The position numbers and the translations under genes were made by a program. A stretch of 64,000 nucleotides of DNA, taken from the NCBI RefSeq assembly GCF_040372165.1, contig NZ_BAABWG010000001.1:930001-994000 (forward strand), read 5' to 3'. The notes under the pieces are model-generated. The model did no database searches and was not told the DNA's origin. It saw only the letters and a list, made by a program, of their open reading frames with translations. Every line of letters starts with the position of its first letter. The first letter of the stretch is position 1. Source of the DNA: Hydrogenophaga sp040372165 (GTDB lineage: Bacteria > Pseudomonadota > Gammaproteobacteria > Burkholderiales > Burkholderiaceae_C). Positions 1 to 8,758 of the stretch are shown piece after piece.

Positions 1-2
1 TC

Positions 3-1175
3 CCGATTGGCAGTGGCGCCTACAAGATCGGCCCTGTGCGCTTCGGCAAAGACATCACCTATGTGCGCGATCCCGACTACTGGGGCCGGGACCTGCCCAT
101 GAATGTCGGCGCCAACAATTTCGACCGTGTGACAGTCAAAATCTACAAGGATTCAACCACCAAACTGGAGGCCCTGAAAGCCGGCGAAATCGACTGGATG
201 CGGTTCTTCTCTGCAGGAGACTGGGCAAGGAGGGTTGAAGGAAAGCGCTTCGATTCCGGCGAACTTGTGAAGCAGGAGTTCCAGCACTCGTTGCCGGCGG
301 GGTTTCAGAGCTATTTTCTGAACACCAGACGCCCCCCTCTGGACGATCGAAACGTTCGGATGGCGCTGGATCTGGCCCTGGACTACGAGTGGATGAACCG
401 CCGGCTGTTCTACGGGTCATATACCCGCGTTCGTAGTCTGTTCGGCAATACGCCGTGCGAGGCGAAGGCCATGCCGGACAGTGCGCAGGTGGAATTGATG
501 AAGGCCTACGGGGATCAGATTCCTTCCGATGCGCGGGGGCCAGCCTATGAGGCGCCACGGACAGATGGAAACCGCTCGCTGCGGCAAAATCTGCTGGAAG
601 CACGCGAGCTGCTGGCCAGGTCAGGGTGGAAGATCCAGGACGGCGTGCTGCGTAATGCGCAGGGAAAGGCGATGGAGCTGGAAATGCTCGAAAGCGGAGA
701 GGGTCGTATCAGGACCATCACACCCTGGATTCGCGCACTGGAGAAGCTGGGTATCCGGCTGAATTTCAGACAAGTGGACTTTGCCCTCTATCAGCAACGC
801 CTGCGGACCTTCGACTACGATATCGTGTCGCTGGCATTCGGCGGAACCGCCAACCCGGGCATCGAATATCTGGACCTGTTCGGCAGCAAGGCGGCATCCA
901 CCGAGGATTCCAGCAATTTCTCGGGCATGTCTTCCAAGGCGGTTGACGGTCTGATCAACACGATGGTTCAGGCTGAGACCAAGGACGACTACCTGGCCGC
1001 GTGTCGGGCGCTTGACAGGACCATCATGCATTCGCACGTTCTGGTGCCCGCCTGGTATGCGAGTACCCATCGCGTTGCATATGATCAGACCAGACTGGCT
1101 ACACCCACTGCGATGCCGCCGTATGCACAGGCCGAATCCTGGGCCATCGGCAACTGGTGGGCACGCCAGCCCTGA
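3..1175 (+). CDS. yejA: Extracellular solute-binding protein, family 5 (YejA-like), 3' part
   Basis: This is the C-terminal part (about 390 residues) of a periplasmic peptide-binding protein of the SBP_bac_5 family. The reading frame is open to the left edge, so the N-terminus and signal peptide lie outside; full-length YejA proteins are about 600 residues. The visible part starts inside the conserved region that reads PIGSGAYKI, and continues through the 'KLEALKAGEIDWMRFF' and 'VRMALDLALDYEWMN' stretches typical of the peptide/nickel-binding family. It is followed 42 bases later by two permease genes and a double ATPase gene, the layout of the Yej importer (in E. coli linked to uptake of microcin C and short peptides). 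The actual substrate here is inferred only. Confidence 0.88.
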   Translation, partial: PIGSGAYKIGPVRFGKDITYVRDPDYWGRDLPMNVGANNFDRVTVKIYKDSTTKLEALKAGEIDWMRFFSAGDWARRVEGKRFDSGELVKQEFQHSLPAGFQSYFLNTRRPPLDDRNVRMALDLALDYEWMNRRLFYGSYTRVRSLFGNTPCEAKAMPDSAQVELMKAYGDQIPSDARGPAYEAPRTDGNRSLRQNLLEARELLARSGWKIQDGVLRNAQGKAMELEMLESGEGRIRTITPWIRALEKLGIRLNFRQVDFALYQQRLRTFDYDIVSLAFGGTANPGIEYLDLFGSKAASTEDSSNFSGMSSKAVDGLINTMVQAETKDDYLAACRALDRTIMHSHVLVPAWYASTHRVAYDQTRLATPTAMPPYAQAESWAIGNWWARQP

Positions 1176-1217
1176 CCCGCGTCACTCACCGATCGAGCAA
1201 CCCACCGCCTACAGGAT

Positions 1218-2243
1218 ATGTGGTCCTACATCTTCAAACGTTTATTGCTGATGATCCCCACGCTGCTGGGGGTGTTGCTGGTGACGTTTACCGTGATTCA
1301 GTTCGTCCCGGGCGGGCCGGTAGAGCAGTACCTAGCGGAAGCTCGAGCAGCCACCAGAGGCGGCGCAGAAGGCGGCAGTGTCTACCGGGGAGATAGCGGC
1401 GTGGACGCGAAACGGCTGGAGGAGATCAAGGCACTCTATGGTTTCGACAAGCCTGCCCATGTCCGGTTCATCGAGATGCTGGGCCGATTTGCGCGGCTGG
1501 ACCTGGGGACCAGCTTCATGCAGAACAAATCGGTGGGCGATCTGATTCTGGAAAAATTGCCGGTCTCCATCAGCCTTGGAATGTGGACGTTTCTCATCAG
1601 CTATGCCGTCGCGGTGCCGCTGGGTGTCGCAAAAGCCGTGCGCGCAGGCTCCCGCTTTGACCTGGTGACCACCATCATCGTCCTGGTCGGCTACGCCATT
1701 CCCGGTTTTGTGCTCGGGCTGTTTCTGCTGGTGGTCTTTGGTGGTCAACTTCAGTGGTTTCCGTTGCGGGGTCTGACGTCGGCCAACTGGGATGAGCTCA
1801 CACTCTGGGCAAAGGTCACTGACTACCTCTGGCACATCGCGCTGCCAGTCACTGCCATGGTGCTTGGCAGCTTCGCAGTGACGGCGATGCTGACCAAGAA
1901 CAGTTTTCTGGAAGAGATCCGCAAGCAATATGTGATCACCGCCCGCGCGAAAGGACTGACAGAGCGACAGGTTCTCTGGAAGCATGTGTTTCGCAATGCC
2001 CTGATTCCCATCGTCACAGGCTTCCCCGCAGCGTTTGTGGGCGCCTTTTTTGCCGGGTCATTGCTCATCGAAACGCTGTTCTCGCTCGACGGTCTGGGCT
2101 ATCTGAGCTATGAAAGCGTCATCCGCCGGGACTACCCTGTGGTGATGGGTTCATTATTCCTGTTCACGGTCATCGGACTGGTGACCAAGCTTGTCTCCGA
2201 TTTGTGCTATGTCTGGGTGGATCCTCGTGTCAAATTCGACTGA
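1218..2243 (+). CDS. yejB: Peptide ABC transporter permease YejB
   Basis: This inner-membrane permease (341 residues) is the first of the two pore subunits of the Yej peptide importer. The N-terminus is a hydrophobic helix (residues 10-30, ending in FVPGGP, typical of DppB/OppB-type permeases). A cluster of further membrane segments follows from about residue 115. The cytoplasmic EAA loop that contacts the ATPase is at about 231-262, with ARAKGL at 242-247 and KHVFRNALIP after it. Length and layout match the family. The gene lies between the binding protein and the second permease, whose start overlaps its 3' end, so translation is probably coupled. Confidence 0.92.
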   Translation: MWSYIFKRLLLMIPTLLGVLLVTFTVIQFVPGGPVEQYLAEARAATRGGAEGGSVYRGDSGVDAKRLEEIKALYGFDKPAHVRFIEMLGRFARLDLGTSFMQNKSVGDLILEKLPVSISLGMWTFLISYAVAVPLGVAKAVRAGSRFDLVTTIIVLVGYAIPGFVLGLFLLVVFGGQLQWFPLRGLTSANWDELTLWAKVTDYLWHIALPVTAMVLGSFAVTAMLTKNSFLEEIRKQYVITARAKGLTERQVLWKHVFRNALIPIVTGFPAAFVGAFFAGSLLIETLFSLDGLGYLSYESVIRRDYPVVMGSLFLFTVIGLVTKLVSDLCYVWVDPRVKFD

Positions 2244-3294
2244 AGCCAAGATCGCTCACGCTTCCAGTGGCCCGTGGGCGAGGGCCTGGCACCGCTTTCG
2301 TCGCCATCGGCTGGGCTACTGGAGCCTTGTCCTGTTTTGTGCACTGGTCGCTTTGAGCACCATTGCCGAGCTCATTTCAAATGATCGCCCACTGGTGGTG
2401 CGCTATGAGAACGAATGGTATTTTCCCGTTGCTGTGGAGTACCCGGAAAGCGCTTTTGGAGGAGATTTTCAGACACCAGCCGACTACCTGGACCCTGATA
2501 TCCAGAAGCGAATCAGCCATGGCAGCAACTGGGCATTGTTTGCACCCAATCGCTACGGGCAGAAAACCATCAATTACTTCGCGACATTGCCAGACCCAGC
2601 CCCACCTTCAGCCGAGAACTGGCTGGGCACTGATGACCGGGGCCGGGATTTGCTGGCCCAGCTGATTTATGGCTTTCGCCTGAGCGTCTACTTCGGCTTG
2701 GCGCTGACTGCTGTGGGCGTGATGCTCGGTGTCGTTGCTGGTGCCATCCAGGGCTTCTTCGGTGGCAAGCTGGATCTGACCATGCAGCGCCTGATCGAGA
2801 TCTGGGGTGCCATGCCTGAACTGTATTTGCTGATCATTCTGTCAGCTTTGTTCAGTCCCAGCATCGCGCTTCTTCTCATCCTGCTCAGCCTCTTTGGGTG
2901 GATGGGCCTGGCCGACTATGTACGTGCGGAGTTTCTCCGCAATCGACAGCTCGATTACGTGCGCTCCGCGAAAGCCATGGGGCTGAGCAACTGGCAGATC
3001 ATCTGGCGGCATGTGCTGCCCAACAGTCTGACGCCTGTGGTGACATTTCTGCCGTTTCGCATGAGTGCCGCAGTGCTTGCACTGACCTCGCTGGACTTCC
3101 TCGGCCTGGGTGTGCCACCGGGCACCCCATCGCTGGGCGAACTGTTGAGCCAGGGGAAGGACAACATTGATGCATGGTGGATTTCGCTGGCGACCTTTGC
3201 CGTCCTTGTCGTCACGATGCTGCTGCTGACCTTCATGGGTGACGCCTTGCGCGATGCGCTCGATCCCCGCAAGCAGCTGGAGACCGACGCATGA
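2227..3294 (+). CDS. yejE: Peptide ABC transporter permease YejE
   Basis: This is the second permease of the Yej peptide importer (355 residues from the chosen start). The N-terminal basic stretch WHRFRRHRLGYWSLV leads into the first membrane helix. A large periplasmic segment (about residues 50-130) follows, as is usual for YejE/DppC-type subunits. The EAA loop with SAKAMGLSNWQ is around residue 247. I chose GTG at 2227, 8 bases after a GGTGG, because it gives a natural start (MSNSTEAK); ATG at 2209 and a further start at 2191 are also in frame. It overlaps yejB by 17 bases, and its stop overlaps the yejF start in an ATGA. Confidence 0.9.
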   Translation: MSNSTEAKIAHASSGPWARAWHRFRRHRLGYWSLVLFCALVALSTIAELISNDRPLVVRYENEWYFPVAVEYPESAFGGDFQTPADYLDPDIQKRISHGSNWALFAPNRYGQKTINYFATLPDPAPPSAENWLGTDDRGRDLLAQLIYGFRLSVYFGLALTAVGVMLGVVAGAIQGFFGGKLDLTMQRLIEIWGAMPELYLLIILSALFSPSIALLLILLSLFGWMGLADYVRAEFLRNRQLDYVRSAKAMGLSNWQIIWRHVLPNSLTPVVTFLPFRMSAAVLALTSLDFLGLGVPPGTPSLGELLSQGKDNIDAWWISLATFAVLVVTMLLLTFMGDALRDALDPRKQLETDA

Positions 3295-4901
3295 GTGTCT
3301 TGCTCGATGTTCGCGGCCTGACCGTGCGGTTCGGGGCCCGAGAGGTGGTCCGAGACATTTCCTTCTCCATCGGCGCCGGAGAGAAGGTGGCGGTGGTTGG
3401 TGAAAGCGGGTCGGGGAAGTCTGTTTCGGCCATGTCTTTGCTGCGCCTCGTTCCTGATGCCCGGGTCAGCGGTCAGGCGCTGCTTGACGGCAAAGATCTG
3501 CTCGCGCTCCCTGAGCGCGAGCTTCGTGGGGTGCGCGGTGGAGAAGTCGCTGTGGTGTTTCAGGAGCCCATGACCGCCCTGAATCCCTTGTACACCGTTG
3601 GCAACCAGATCACAGAAGTCCTGGAGCTCAAGCAAGGTCTTGGCAAGGCACAGGCCTGGCAGGCGGCCATCGAGCTGCTCGCCGCAACCGGGATTCAGGA
3701 GCCACAACGCAGAGTGTCGGCCTATCCGCATCAACTCAGTGGCGGACAGCGGCAGCGGGCCATGATTGCCATGGCGCTCGCGTGCAAACCCAGGTTGCTG
3801 TTGGCGGATGAGCCGACGACAGCGCTGGATGTGACTGTTCGCGGTCAGATTCTGCGGCTCCTCGAAGACCTTCAGCGCGAATACGGCATGGCCGTCATGT
3901 TGATCAGCCACGATCTGCACATGGTGCGCGGTTTTGCCGATCGTGTCCTGGTCATGCAAGATGGCGTTCTGGTCGAAGAAGGCAGCGTGGAGGAGGTGTT
4001 CACGTCCCCCAGACACGAGTACACCCGGCATCTGCTGAGCAGCCGCCCTGAACGCAATGTGGTGGAAGCGAACGAATCGGCGGGAGCGCAGCCAGAACCT
4101 GTGGTGAAAGGTCGAGGCGTCGGCGTGAGCTACCCCGTTCCGATTCCTGGATTCAAGGGTTGGTTTCGGAAGGGCAGCTTTGAAGCCTTGCAGGGCGTGG
4201 ACTTTGCGCTTCAGCCGGGCCAGACCATTGGCGTAGTGGGTGAGTCCGGGTCTGGAAAGTCCACACTGGCACTGTCGGCGCTGGGCTTGGTCCGCCATTC
4301 GGGGGATCTGACCGTTGGCGGCACGGACTGGGCTGCCGTGCATGGCCGCAACGAGGAAAGGCAGCTTCGACAACGCGTCCAGGTGGTCTTCCAGGATCCG
4401 TTTTCCTCCTTGTCGCCGCGACTGAGCATTGCCGAAATTGTGGGGGAGGGACTGAGCATCCATCACCCATCGGTCCCCACCAGCGAGCGCATGGCGCGGG
4501 TAGCTCAGGCGCTGGTCGATGTCGGCCTGGCCGAGACGGTCGACGATGCCGACCACCTCCTGAGCCGCTATCCGCATGAATTTTCCGGCGGTCAACGGCA
4601 GCGGATCGCCATTGCGCGTGCATTGGTCGTTGAGCCTGAGATCCTGGTCCTCGATGAGCCCACGAGCGCTCTGGATGTGACGGTGCAGCGGCAGGTGCTT
4701 TCCTTGCTCCAGCAACTGCAGCGGGACCGAGGCCTTGCCTATCTCCTGATCACTCACGACATGGATGTGATCCGGGCCATGGCGCATGAGGTGCTTGTCC
4801 TCAAGGATGGTCGGGTGGTGGAGGCCGGGCAGTGGCAGCAAGTCCTGCAGTCACCGCAGCAAGCCTATACCCAGGAGCTGGTTCGCGCCAGCATGGATTG
4901 A
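3291..4901 (+). CDS. yejF: Peptide ABC transporter ATPase YejF (two fused nucleotide-binding domains)
   Basis: This cytoplasmic ATPase (536 residues) carries two ABC domains in one chain and powers the Yej peptide importer. Domain 1 has Walker A GESGSGKS at 37-44, signature LSGGQRQR near 149 and Walker B LLLADEPTTALD. Domain 2 has Walker A GESGSGKS near 317, signature FSGGQRQR near 431 and Walker B ILVLDEPTSALD. Both sites look complete, so both should bind and hydrolyse ATP. The two-in-one structure is standard for YejF. It starts in a 4-base overlap with yejE and ends the operon; I saw no intrinsic terminator after it. Confidence 0.94.
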   Translation: MSVLLDVRGLTVRFGAREVVRDISFSIGAGEKVAVVGESGSGKSVSAMSLLRLVPDARVSGQALLDGKDLLALPERELRGVRGGEVAVVFQEPMTALNPLYTVGNQITEVLELKQGLGKAQAWQAAIELLAATGIQEPQRRVSAYPHQLSGGQRQRAMIAMALACKPRLLLADEPTTALDVTVRGQILRLLEDLQREYGMAVMLISHDLHMVRGFADRVLVMQDGVLVEEGSVEEVFTSPRHEYTRHLLSSRPERNVVEANESAGAQPEPVVKGRGVGVSYPVPIPGFKGWFRKGSFEALQGVDFALQPGQTIGVVGESGSGKSTLALSALGLVRHSGDLTVGGTDWAAVHGRNEERQLRQRVQVVFQDPFSSLSPRLSIAEIVGEGLSIHHPSVPTSERMARVAQALVDVGLAETVDDADHLLSRYPHEFSGGQRQRIAIARALVVEPEILVLDEPTSALDVTVQRQVLSLLQQLQRDRGLAYLLITHDMDVIRAMAHEVLVLKDGRVVEAGQWQQVLQSPQQAYTQELVRASMD

Positions 4902-4980
4902 TCAAGCGTGGCCATTCAGGACATGCGCCTTGGCGCTACATTCCATCAGGGTCTGCCATGTTGTCTTCGGCCTGATGCTT

Positions 4981-4998
4981 GCTTGACAATTGTCAAGC
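4981..4998. promoter_or_regulatory. 18-bp perfect palindrome, candidate operator
   Basis: GCTTGACAATTGTCAAGC reads the same on both strands, with no mismatch. It lies in the 179-base gap between yejF and the DUF2189 gene, 83 bases before that start. A perfect two-fold site of this length fits a dimeric DNA-binding regulator. The embedded TTGACA also resembles a -35 box, but the only good -10-like sequence (TATAAA at 5019-5024) is 30 bases away, too far for a normal sigma-70 promoter. The function is inferred. Confidence 0.45.
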
Positions 4999-5080
4999 TG
5001 CCCGCTTGCAGCCCGCTCTATAAAAGGGCTTGCACCGGGATATATGCGCTTTTACAGCTCCCTGATTCCGGATTGCATTC

Positions 5081-5881
5081 ATGAGCACACACAGTTTGTC
5101 CACTCACTCGCCCAATGGCGAAACGCCCTCCGTTGACCTTTTTTCTCCTCTGCGCTGGTTGGCGGCAGGGTGGGCAGATCTGCGCCGAAACCCTGTGCCA
5201 GGCCTGGTCCACGGAGCGTTGCTGGCAGTGTTTGGCTGGATCCTGCTGGCCGTGGCCTGGAATCACTTCTGGCTGCTGGCGGGAGCGTTTTCCGGCTTCC
5301 TCATCGTAGCGCCCATTCTTGCCACAGGCCTCTACCACGTCAGCCGTTCGTGCCATCAGGGGCGCTGCGTCGGCATGAAAGACGTTTTTGCGCTCTGGAC
5401 GTCGGGGGACGGGCGACTGATCCGCTTCGGCCTTCTGCTGGGTCTGGCTGGTACTGGCTGGGTTCTGACATCTGCCGGGCTGATCACACTCTGGTCAGAG
5501 GCACCGATCACCAAGCCGGCCGACTTCCTGCGGCATGTATTTCTCAACCCGAAGGTCGGCCTTTTCGAGGTGTGGGTGCTGCTCGGGGCGTTGCTTGCCG
5601 CTCCGATGTTTGCCTCCAGCGTCGTCGCCTTGCCCATGCTGGTGGATACCTCCGTTCCCGTGAGCATGGCGGTTGCCACCAGCTGGCGCGCCGTGGCCGA
5701 ATACCCCGGTCCGATGGTTGTTTGGGCGTTGACCATCGCCGGCTGCATGGGGCTTGGCATGGCAACAGGACTGATCGGTCTGGTGGTGCTGGTTCCGGTG
5801 GTGGCACATGCCAGCTGGCACGCCTACTGCGATCTCACCAATCGGCCACACGATGGCCACCAGAAAGCCAACCCGACCTGA
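5081..5881 (+). CDS. DUF2189-type integral membrane protein
   Basis: This predicted inner-membrane protein has 266 residues. After a short hydrophilic N-terminus (about 35 residues, ending PLRWLAAGWADLRRNPVPGL) it has several hydrophobic segments: about 45-85 in one or two passes, then about 110-130, 160-190 and a final GLATG-LIGLVVLVPVV helix near 225-250. Its overall look (W-DL-R-PVPGL followed by paired helices) matches the DUF2189 family of bacterial membrane proteins of unknown function. The next gene begins 28 bases later, so the two may be co-transcribed. The start ATG lacks a good ribosome-binding site. I cannot assign a biochemical role. Confidence 0.75.
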   Translation: MSTHSLSTHSPNGETPSVDLFSPLRWLAAGWADLRRNPVPGLVHGALLAVFGWILLAVAWNHFWLLAGAFSGFLIVAPILATGLYHVSRSCHQGRCVGMKDVFALWTSGDGRLIRFGLLLGLAGTGWVLTSAGLITLWSEAPITKPADFLRHVFLNPKVGLFEVWVLLGALLAAPMFASSVVALPMLVDTSVPVSMAVATSWRAVAEYPGPMVVWALTIAGCMGLGMATGLIGLVVLVPVVAHASWHAYCDLTNRPHDGHQKANPT

Positions 5882-5909
5882 TCGAGGCTGGCCGCGCATT
5901 GATTTCACG

Positions 5910-6131
5910 ATGGAAAACACGATATTTGGTTACACGGAAGCTCAGATCGCCCAGTTTGGCCTGACATTTGGCGTTGGCGCGTTCATTCTGTACATGCTGT
6001 TTATCGTGTTGAACCTCGCGCTGGAGTCCAAAGCAGGGAAGTTCGGCACCTTCATTCTTTTTCTGGTGCTCTCACTTGGCATGCTTGGATTCATTGCCAA
6101 GAGCGTGATTCAGTGGGTGCTCGGCATCTGA
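5910..6131 (+). CDS. Small membrane protein, DUF2788 family
   Basis: This protein of 73 residues begins MENTIFGYTEAQIAQFG and has two hydrophobic helices (about 15-40 and 45-70) joined by a short polar turn (ESKAGKFG). That fits the DUF2788 family of small betaproteobacterial and gammaproteobacterial membrane proteins, whose role is not known to me. The frame is open farther upstream, but the ATG at 5910 starts the conserved part and avoids overlap with the preceding gene. Confidence 0.7.
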   Translation: MENTIFGYTEAQIAQFGLTFGVGAFILYMLFIVLNLALESKAGKFGTFILFLVLSLGMLGFIAKSVIQWVLGI

Positions 6132-6231
6132 GGGGCAGGCTGTGATGTGCACCAACTTGGGGCGCAGTCGCAGTGCCTTTGATGTCGCTTACTGGAGTCG
6201 CTTCGCAGTGCAGCAATTCTGTCTTTGCAAC

Positions 6232-6261
6232 TTGCAAATCAGTGCTTAAAAGCGGTACAAT
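6232..6261 (+). promoter_or_regulatory. Predicted sigma-70 promoter for the rimP-nusA-infB operon
   Basis: TTGCAA (6232-6237) and TACAAT (6256-6261) are separated by 18 bases, a good match to a housekeeping promoter. Transcription would start near 6268, about 235 bases before rimP, and would immediately enter the terminator-like hairpin at 6277-6309. Confidence 0.6.
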
Positions 6262-6276
6262 CATTGCTTCACGACC

Positions 6277-6309
6277 AAATGGGCGGGTTACAACCGGCCC
6301 ATTTTTTTT
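6277..6309 (+). terminator. Strong intrinsic terminator in the rimP leader (candidate attenuator)
   Basis: The arms AAATGGGC.GGT and ACC.GCCCATTT pair over about 12 positions with a single G-G mismatch and a 4-base loop (TACA), followed directly by eight T. This is a textbook Rho-independent terminator. It sits downstream of the predicted operon promoter and 195 bases upstream of rimP, so it would either end a very short RNA or act as an attenuator. Leaders of this kind upstream of rimP are known in other proteobacteria (Rfam lists a 'rimP' leader); the match to that family is not checked. The remaining sequence to 6503 shows nothing else I can name. Confidence 0.75.
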
Positions 6310-6503
6310 GGCTGAACCGAATTCACAGGTCAATAGCGAGAGCGTTGACGTGATGAATGGCACGCAAAACGCGTCCCACGGTATGCGTTTTGCGCAAGCC
6401 AGGCGTCGTTGGACACATTGAAGATCAGGCCTGCGTTCTGTTTTCCTGCAGGAGGAAACAGAGGACGTGGGCCGTTGAATACAGGAAGCGCGATTCGGCA
6501 AAC

Positions 6504-7094
6504 ATGGGTTGGCAAGAAACGGTGGCACAAACAGTGACCGGCATGGGATTTGACCTGGTTGATCTTGAGCGATCGACCGGCGGTCTGCTGCGCGTCACCA
6601 TTGACTGGCCCTGGCAGCCGCCGTCACCGGAAGAATCATCCCAGCCTGAGCGCTTTGTGACTGTTGAAGACTGCGAGCTCGTCACCCGACAGCTCCAGTA
6701 CCTGCTCGAGGTGGAAGGTGTCGACTACAAGCGGCTTGAGGTCGGGTCGCCAGGTATCGATCGCCCGCTTCGACACGAAAACGATTTCATCCGGTTCTCG
6801 GGCGAGGTCGTCGACATCACGTTGAAGGAGCCTATCGGCGTGACTGACGCCGGGGTGTCGGCCAATCGAAAGAAGTTTCGCGGCGAACTCGAGCGGGCAG
6901 AAGATGGAGAGCAATGGCAGGTGGTCTGGACCGACGCGCCGCCGGTAAAGCCAGGCGTTCGTGTCAGCAAGAAGCGGCCGCCGCCGCCGACGCAGGCTCT
7001 GGCATTCAGGCTGGACGAAATTTCCCAGGCTCGACTGGCCCCGATTGTGAATTTCAAGGGTCGCCAGGCAGTGCCAAAGAAGTCCGACGACTGA
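6504..7094 (+). CDS. rimP: Ribosome maturation factor RimP
   Basis: This cytoplasmic factor is needed for late assembly of the 30S ribosomal subunit. The 196-residue protein starts MGWQETVAQTVTGMGFDLVDLE, has the conserved 'VTVEDCELVTRQLQYLLE' helix and the 'YKRLEVGSPGIDRPLRHENDFIRF' motif that mark RimP. It is longer than the E. coli protein (about 150) because of a Pro/Glu-rich insert near residue 33-42 and a longer C-terminal region. It is the first gene of the operon that goes on to nusA, infB and rbfA, the classical arrangement. The gap to nusA is 126 bases. Confidence 0.93.
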   Translation: MGWQETVAQTVTGMGFDLVDLERSTGGLLRVTIDWPWQPPSPEESSQPERFVTVEDCELVTRQLQYLLEVEGVDYKRLEVGSPGIDRPLRHENDFIRFSGEVVDITLKEPIGVTDAGVSANRKKFRGELERAEDGEQWQVVWTDAPPVKPGVRVSKKRPPPPTQALAFRLDEISQARLAPIVNFKGRQAVPKKSDD

Positions 7095-7220
7095 CATTGA
7101 AGCAGATTTGAAGTTGAAGGCGTGAAACAACCTCAGGGCGGCTAGCCAAGTGTTGATCACACCGGTGAGTGAATTTTTTGAATAACTTGCAGAAGACGCA
7201 CGGAAAGGTGGGCGAGTGAA

Positions 7221-8723
7221 ATGAACCGCGAAATGTTGATGCTGATCGATGCCATCTCGCGCGAGAAGAACGTTGAGCGAGATGTGGTCATGGGCGCAGT
7301 GGAACAGGCGCTCGCCTCCGCAACCAAGAAGCTCTACAAAGGTGATGTCGAAATCCGTGTGGCCATTGACCCGGATTCCGGCGCCTATGAAACTTTCCGT
7401 CGCTGGCTGGTGGTGCCTGATGAAGCAGGCCTGCAGAACCCGGACGCCGAAGAGCTGCTGACTGACGCCAAAGACGACCTGCCCGATATCGAGGTGGGTG
7501 ACTACATCGAGAAGGGCGTTGAAAGCGTGCCGATCGGCCGCATCGGCGCCATGGCAGCCAAGCAGGTCATTCTTCAGCGCATCCGCGACGCCGAACGCGA
7601 AATGCTGCTCAACGATTTCATGTCGCGTGGCGACAAAGTCTTCGTGGGCACCGTCAAGCGCATGGACAAAGGCGACATGATTGTCGAGAGTGGCCGTGTT
7701 GAAGGTCGCCTGCGTCGCAGCGAAATGATCCCCAAGGAGAATTTCCGCAGCGGAGACCGCGTGCGCGCCATGATCATGGAAGTGGACCTCACGCTGCGTG
7801 GCGCGCCCATTCTGCTCTCGCGTTCTGCTCCGGAGTTCATGGTCGAGCTGTTCCGCCAGGAAGTGCCTGAAATCGAGCAAGGCCTGCTGGAGATCAAGTC
7901 CTGCTCGCGTGACGCTGGCTCCCGTGCCAAGATCGCGGTGCTGTCGCATGACAAGCGGATCGACCCCATCGGCACCTGTGTCGGTGTTCGCGGTACGCGC
8001 GTCAATGCAGTGACCAATGAACTCGCCGGCGAGCGTGTGGACATCGTTCTCTGGAGCGAAGACCCTGCCCAGTTTGTCATTGGCGCCCTGGCTCCCGCCA
8101 ACGTCGTCTCCATTGTGGTCGACGAAGAGCGCCACGCCATGGATGTCGTGGTAGATGAAGACAACCTGGCCATTGCCATTGGACGCGGTGGACAAAACGT
8201 TCGCCTGGCTTCCGATCTGACAGGCTGGCGCATCAACATCATGACGGCTGACGAGTCGGCGCAGAAGCAGGCCGAAGAAGCAGAAGGCATCCGCTCACTG
8301 TTCATGAGCAAGCTCGATGTTGACCAGGAAATCGCTGACATCCTGATCGAGGAAGGCTTCACCAGCCTGGAAGAGGTGGCCTATGTGCCGCTGCAGGAAA
8401 TGCTGGAAATCGAGGCGTTTGACGAGGAGACCGTCAACGAGCTGCGTGCTCGCGCCAAAGACGCCCTCCTGACGATGGAAATTGCCCACGAGGAAAACGT
8501 TGACGAAGTTTCCCAGGATCTTCGCGACCTTGAGGGCATGAATGCGGACCTCATTGGCAAGCTGGCCGATGGTGGCATCCATACAAGAGACGACCTCGCA
8601 GATCTTGCGACCGATGAGCTTACCGAGTTGACCGGCCTGAGCGAAGACGAGGCCACTGAAATGATCATGAAGGCCCGCGCCCACTGGTTTACCGACGATG
8701 AGTCGCCTGCTGCAACCAACTGA
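7221..8723 (+). CDS. nusA: Transcription elongation/termination factor NusA
   Basis: NusA (500 residues) binds RNA polymerase and nascent RNA and controls pausing, termination and antitermination. The N-terminal polymerase-binding domain covers about 1-130. The S1 domain starts near 136 (GDKVFVGTVKRMDKGD). Two KH domains follow, the second with GRGGQN near 321. The acidic C-terminal tail (about 360-500) holds two helix-hairpin-helix repeats. Length is normal for Proteobacteria. NusA commonly influences expression of its own operon, which is relevant to the terminator in the leader. Confidence 0.96.
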   Translation: MNREMLMLIDAISREKNVERDVVMGAVEQALASATKKLYKGDVEIRVAIDPDSGAYETFRRWLVVPDEAGLQNPDAEELLTDAKDDLPDIEVGDYIEKGVESVPIGRIGAMAAKQVILQRIRDAEREMLLNDFMSRGDKVFVGTVKRMDKGDMIVESGRVEGRLRRSEMIPKENFRSGDRVRAMIMEVDLTLRGAPILLSRSAPEFMVELFRQEVPEIEQGLLEIKSCSRDAGSRAKIAVLSHDKRIDPIGTCVGVRGTRVNAVTNELAGERVDIVLWSEDPAQFVIGALAPANVVSIVVDEERHAMDVVVDEDNLAIAIGRGGQNVRLASDLTGWRINIMTADESAQKQAEEAEGIRSLFMSKLDVDQEIADILIEEGFTSLEEVAYVPLQEMLEIEAFDEETVNELRARAKDALLTMEIAHEENVDEVSQDLRDLEGMNADLIGKLADGGIHTRDDLADLATDELTELTGLSEDEATEMIMKARAHWFTDDESPAATN

Positions 8724-8758
8724 TTGCAGCGGAGGCCTGAGCGGAGAGAGATACCCAT

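Noticed and set aside
2955..4841. A 628-codon open frame antisense to yejE/yejF
   Set aside because: Shadow of the YejF coding frame; no ribosome site, no motif.
4983..5024. TTGACA and TATAAA as a sigma-70 promoter
   Set aside because: The two boxes are 30 bases apart, far beyond the 16-18 required. The TTGACA is part of the palindrome instead.
5011..5031. AGCCC … GGGCT inverted repeat upstream of the DUF2189 gene as terminator of yejF
   Set aside because: Five-base stem, 11-base loop and no T run after it.
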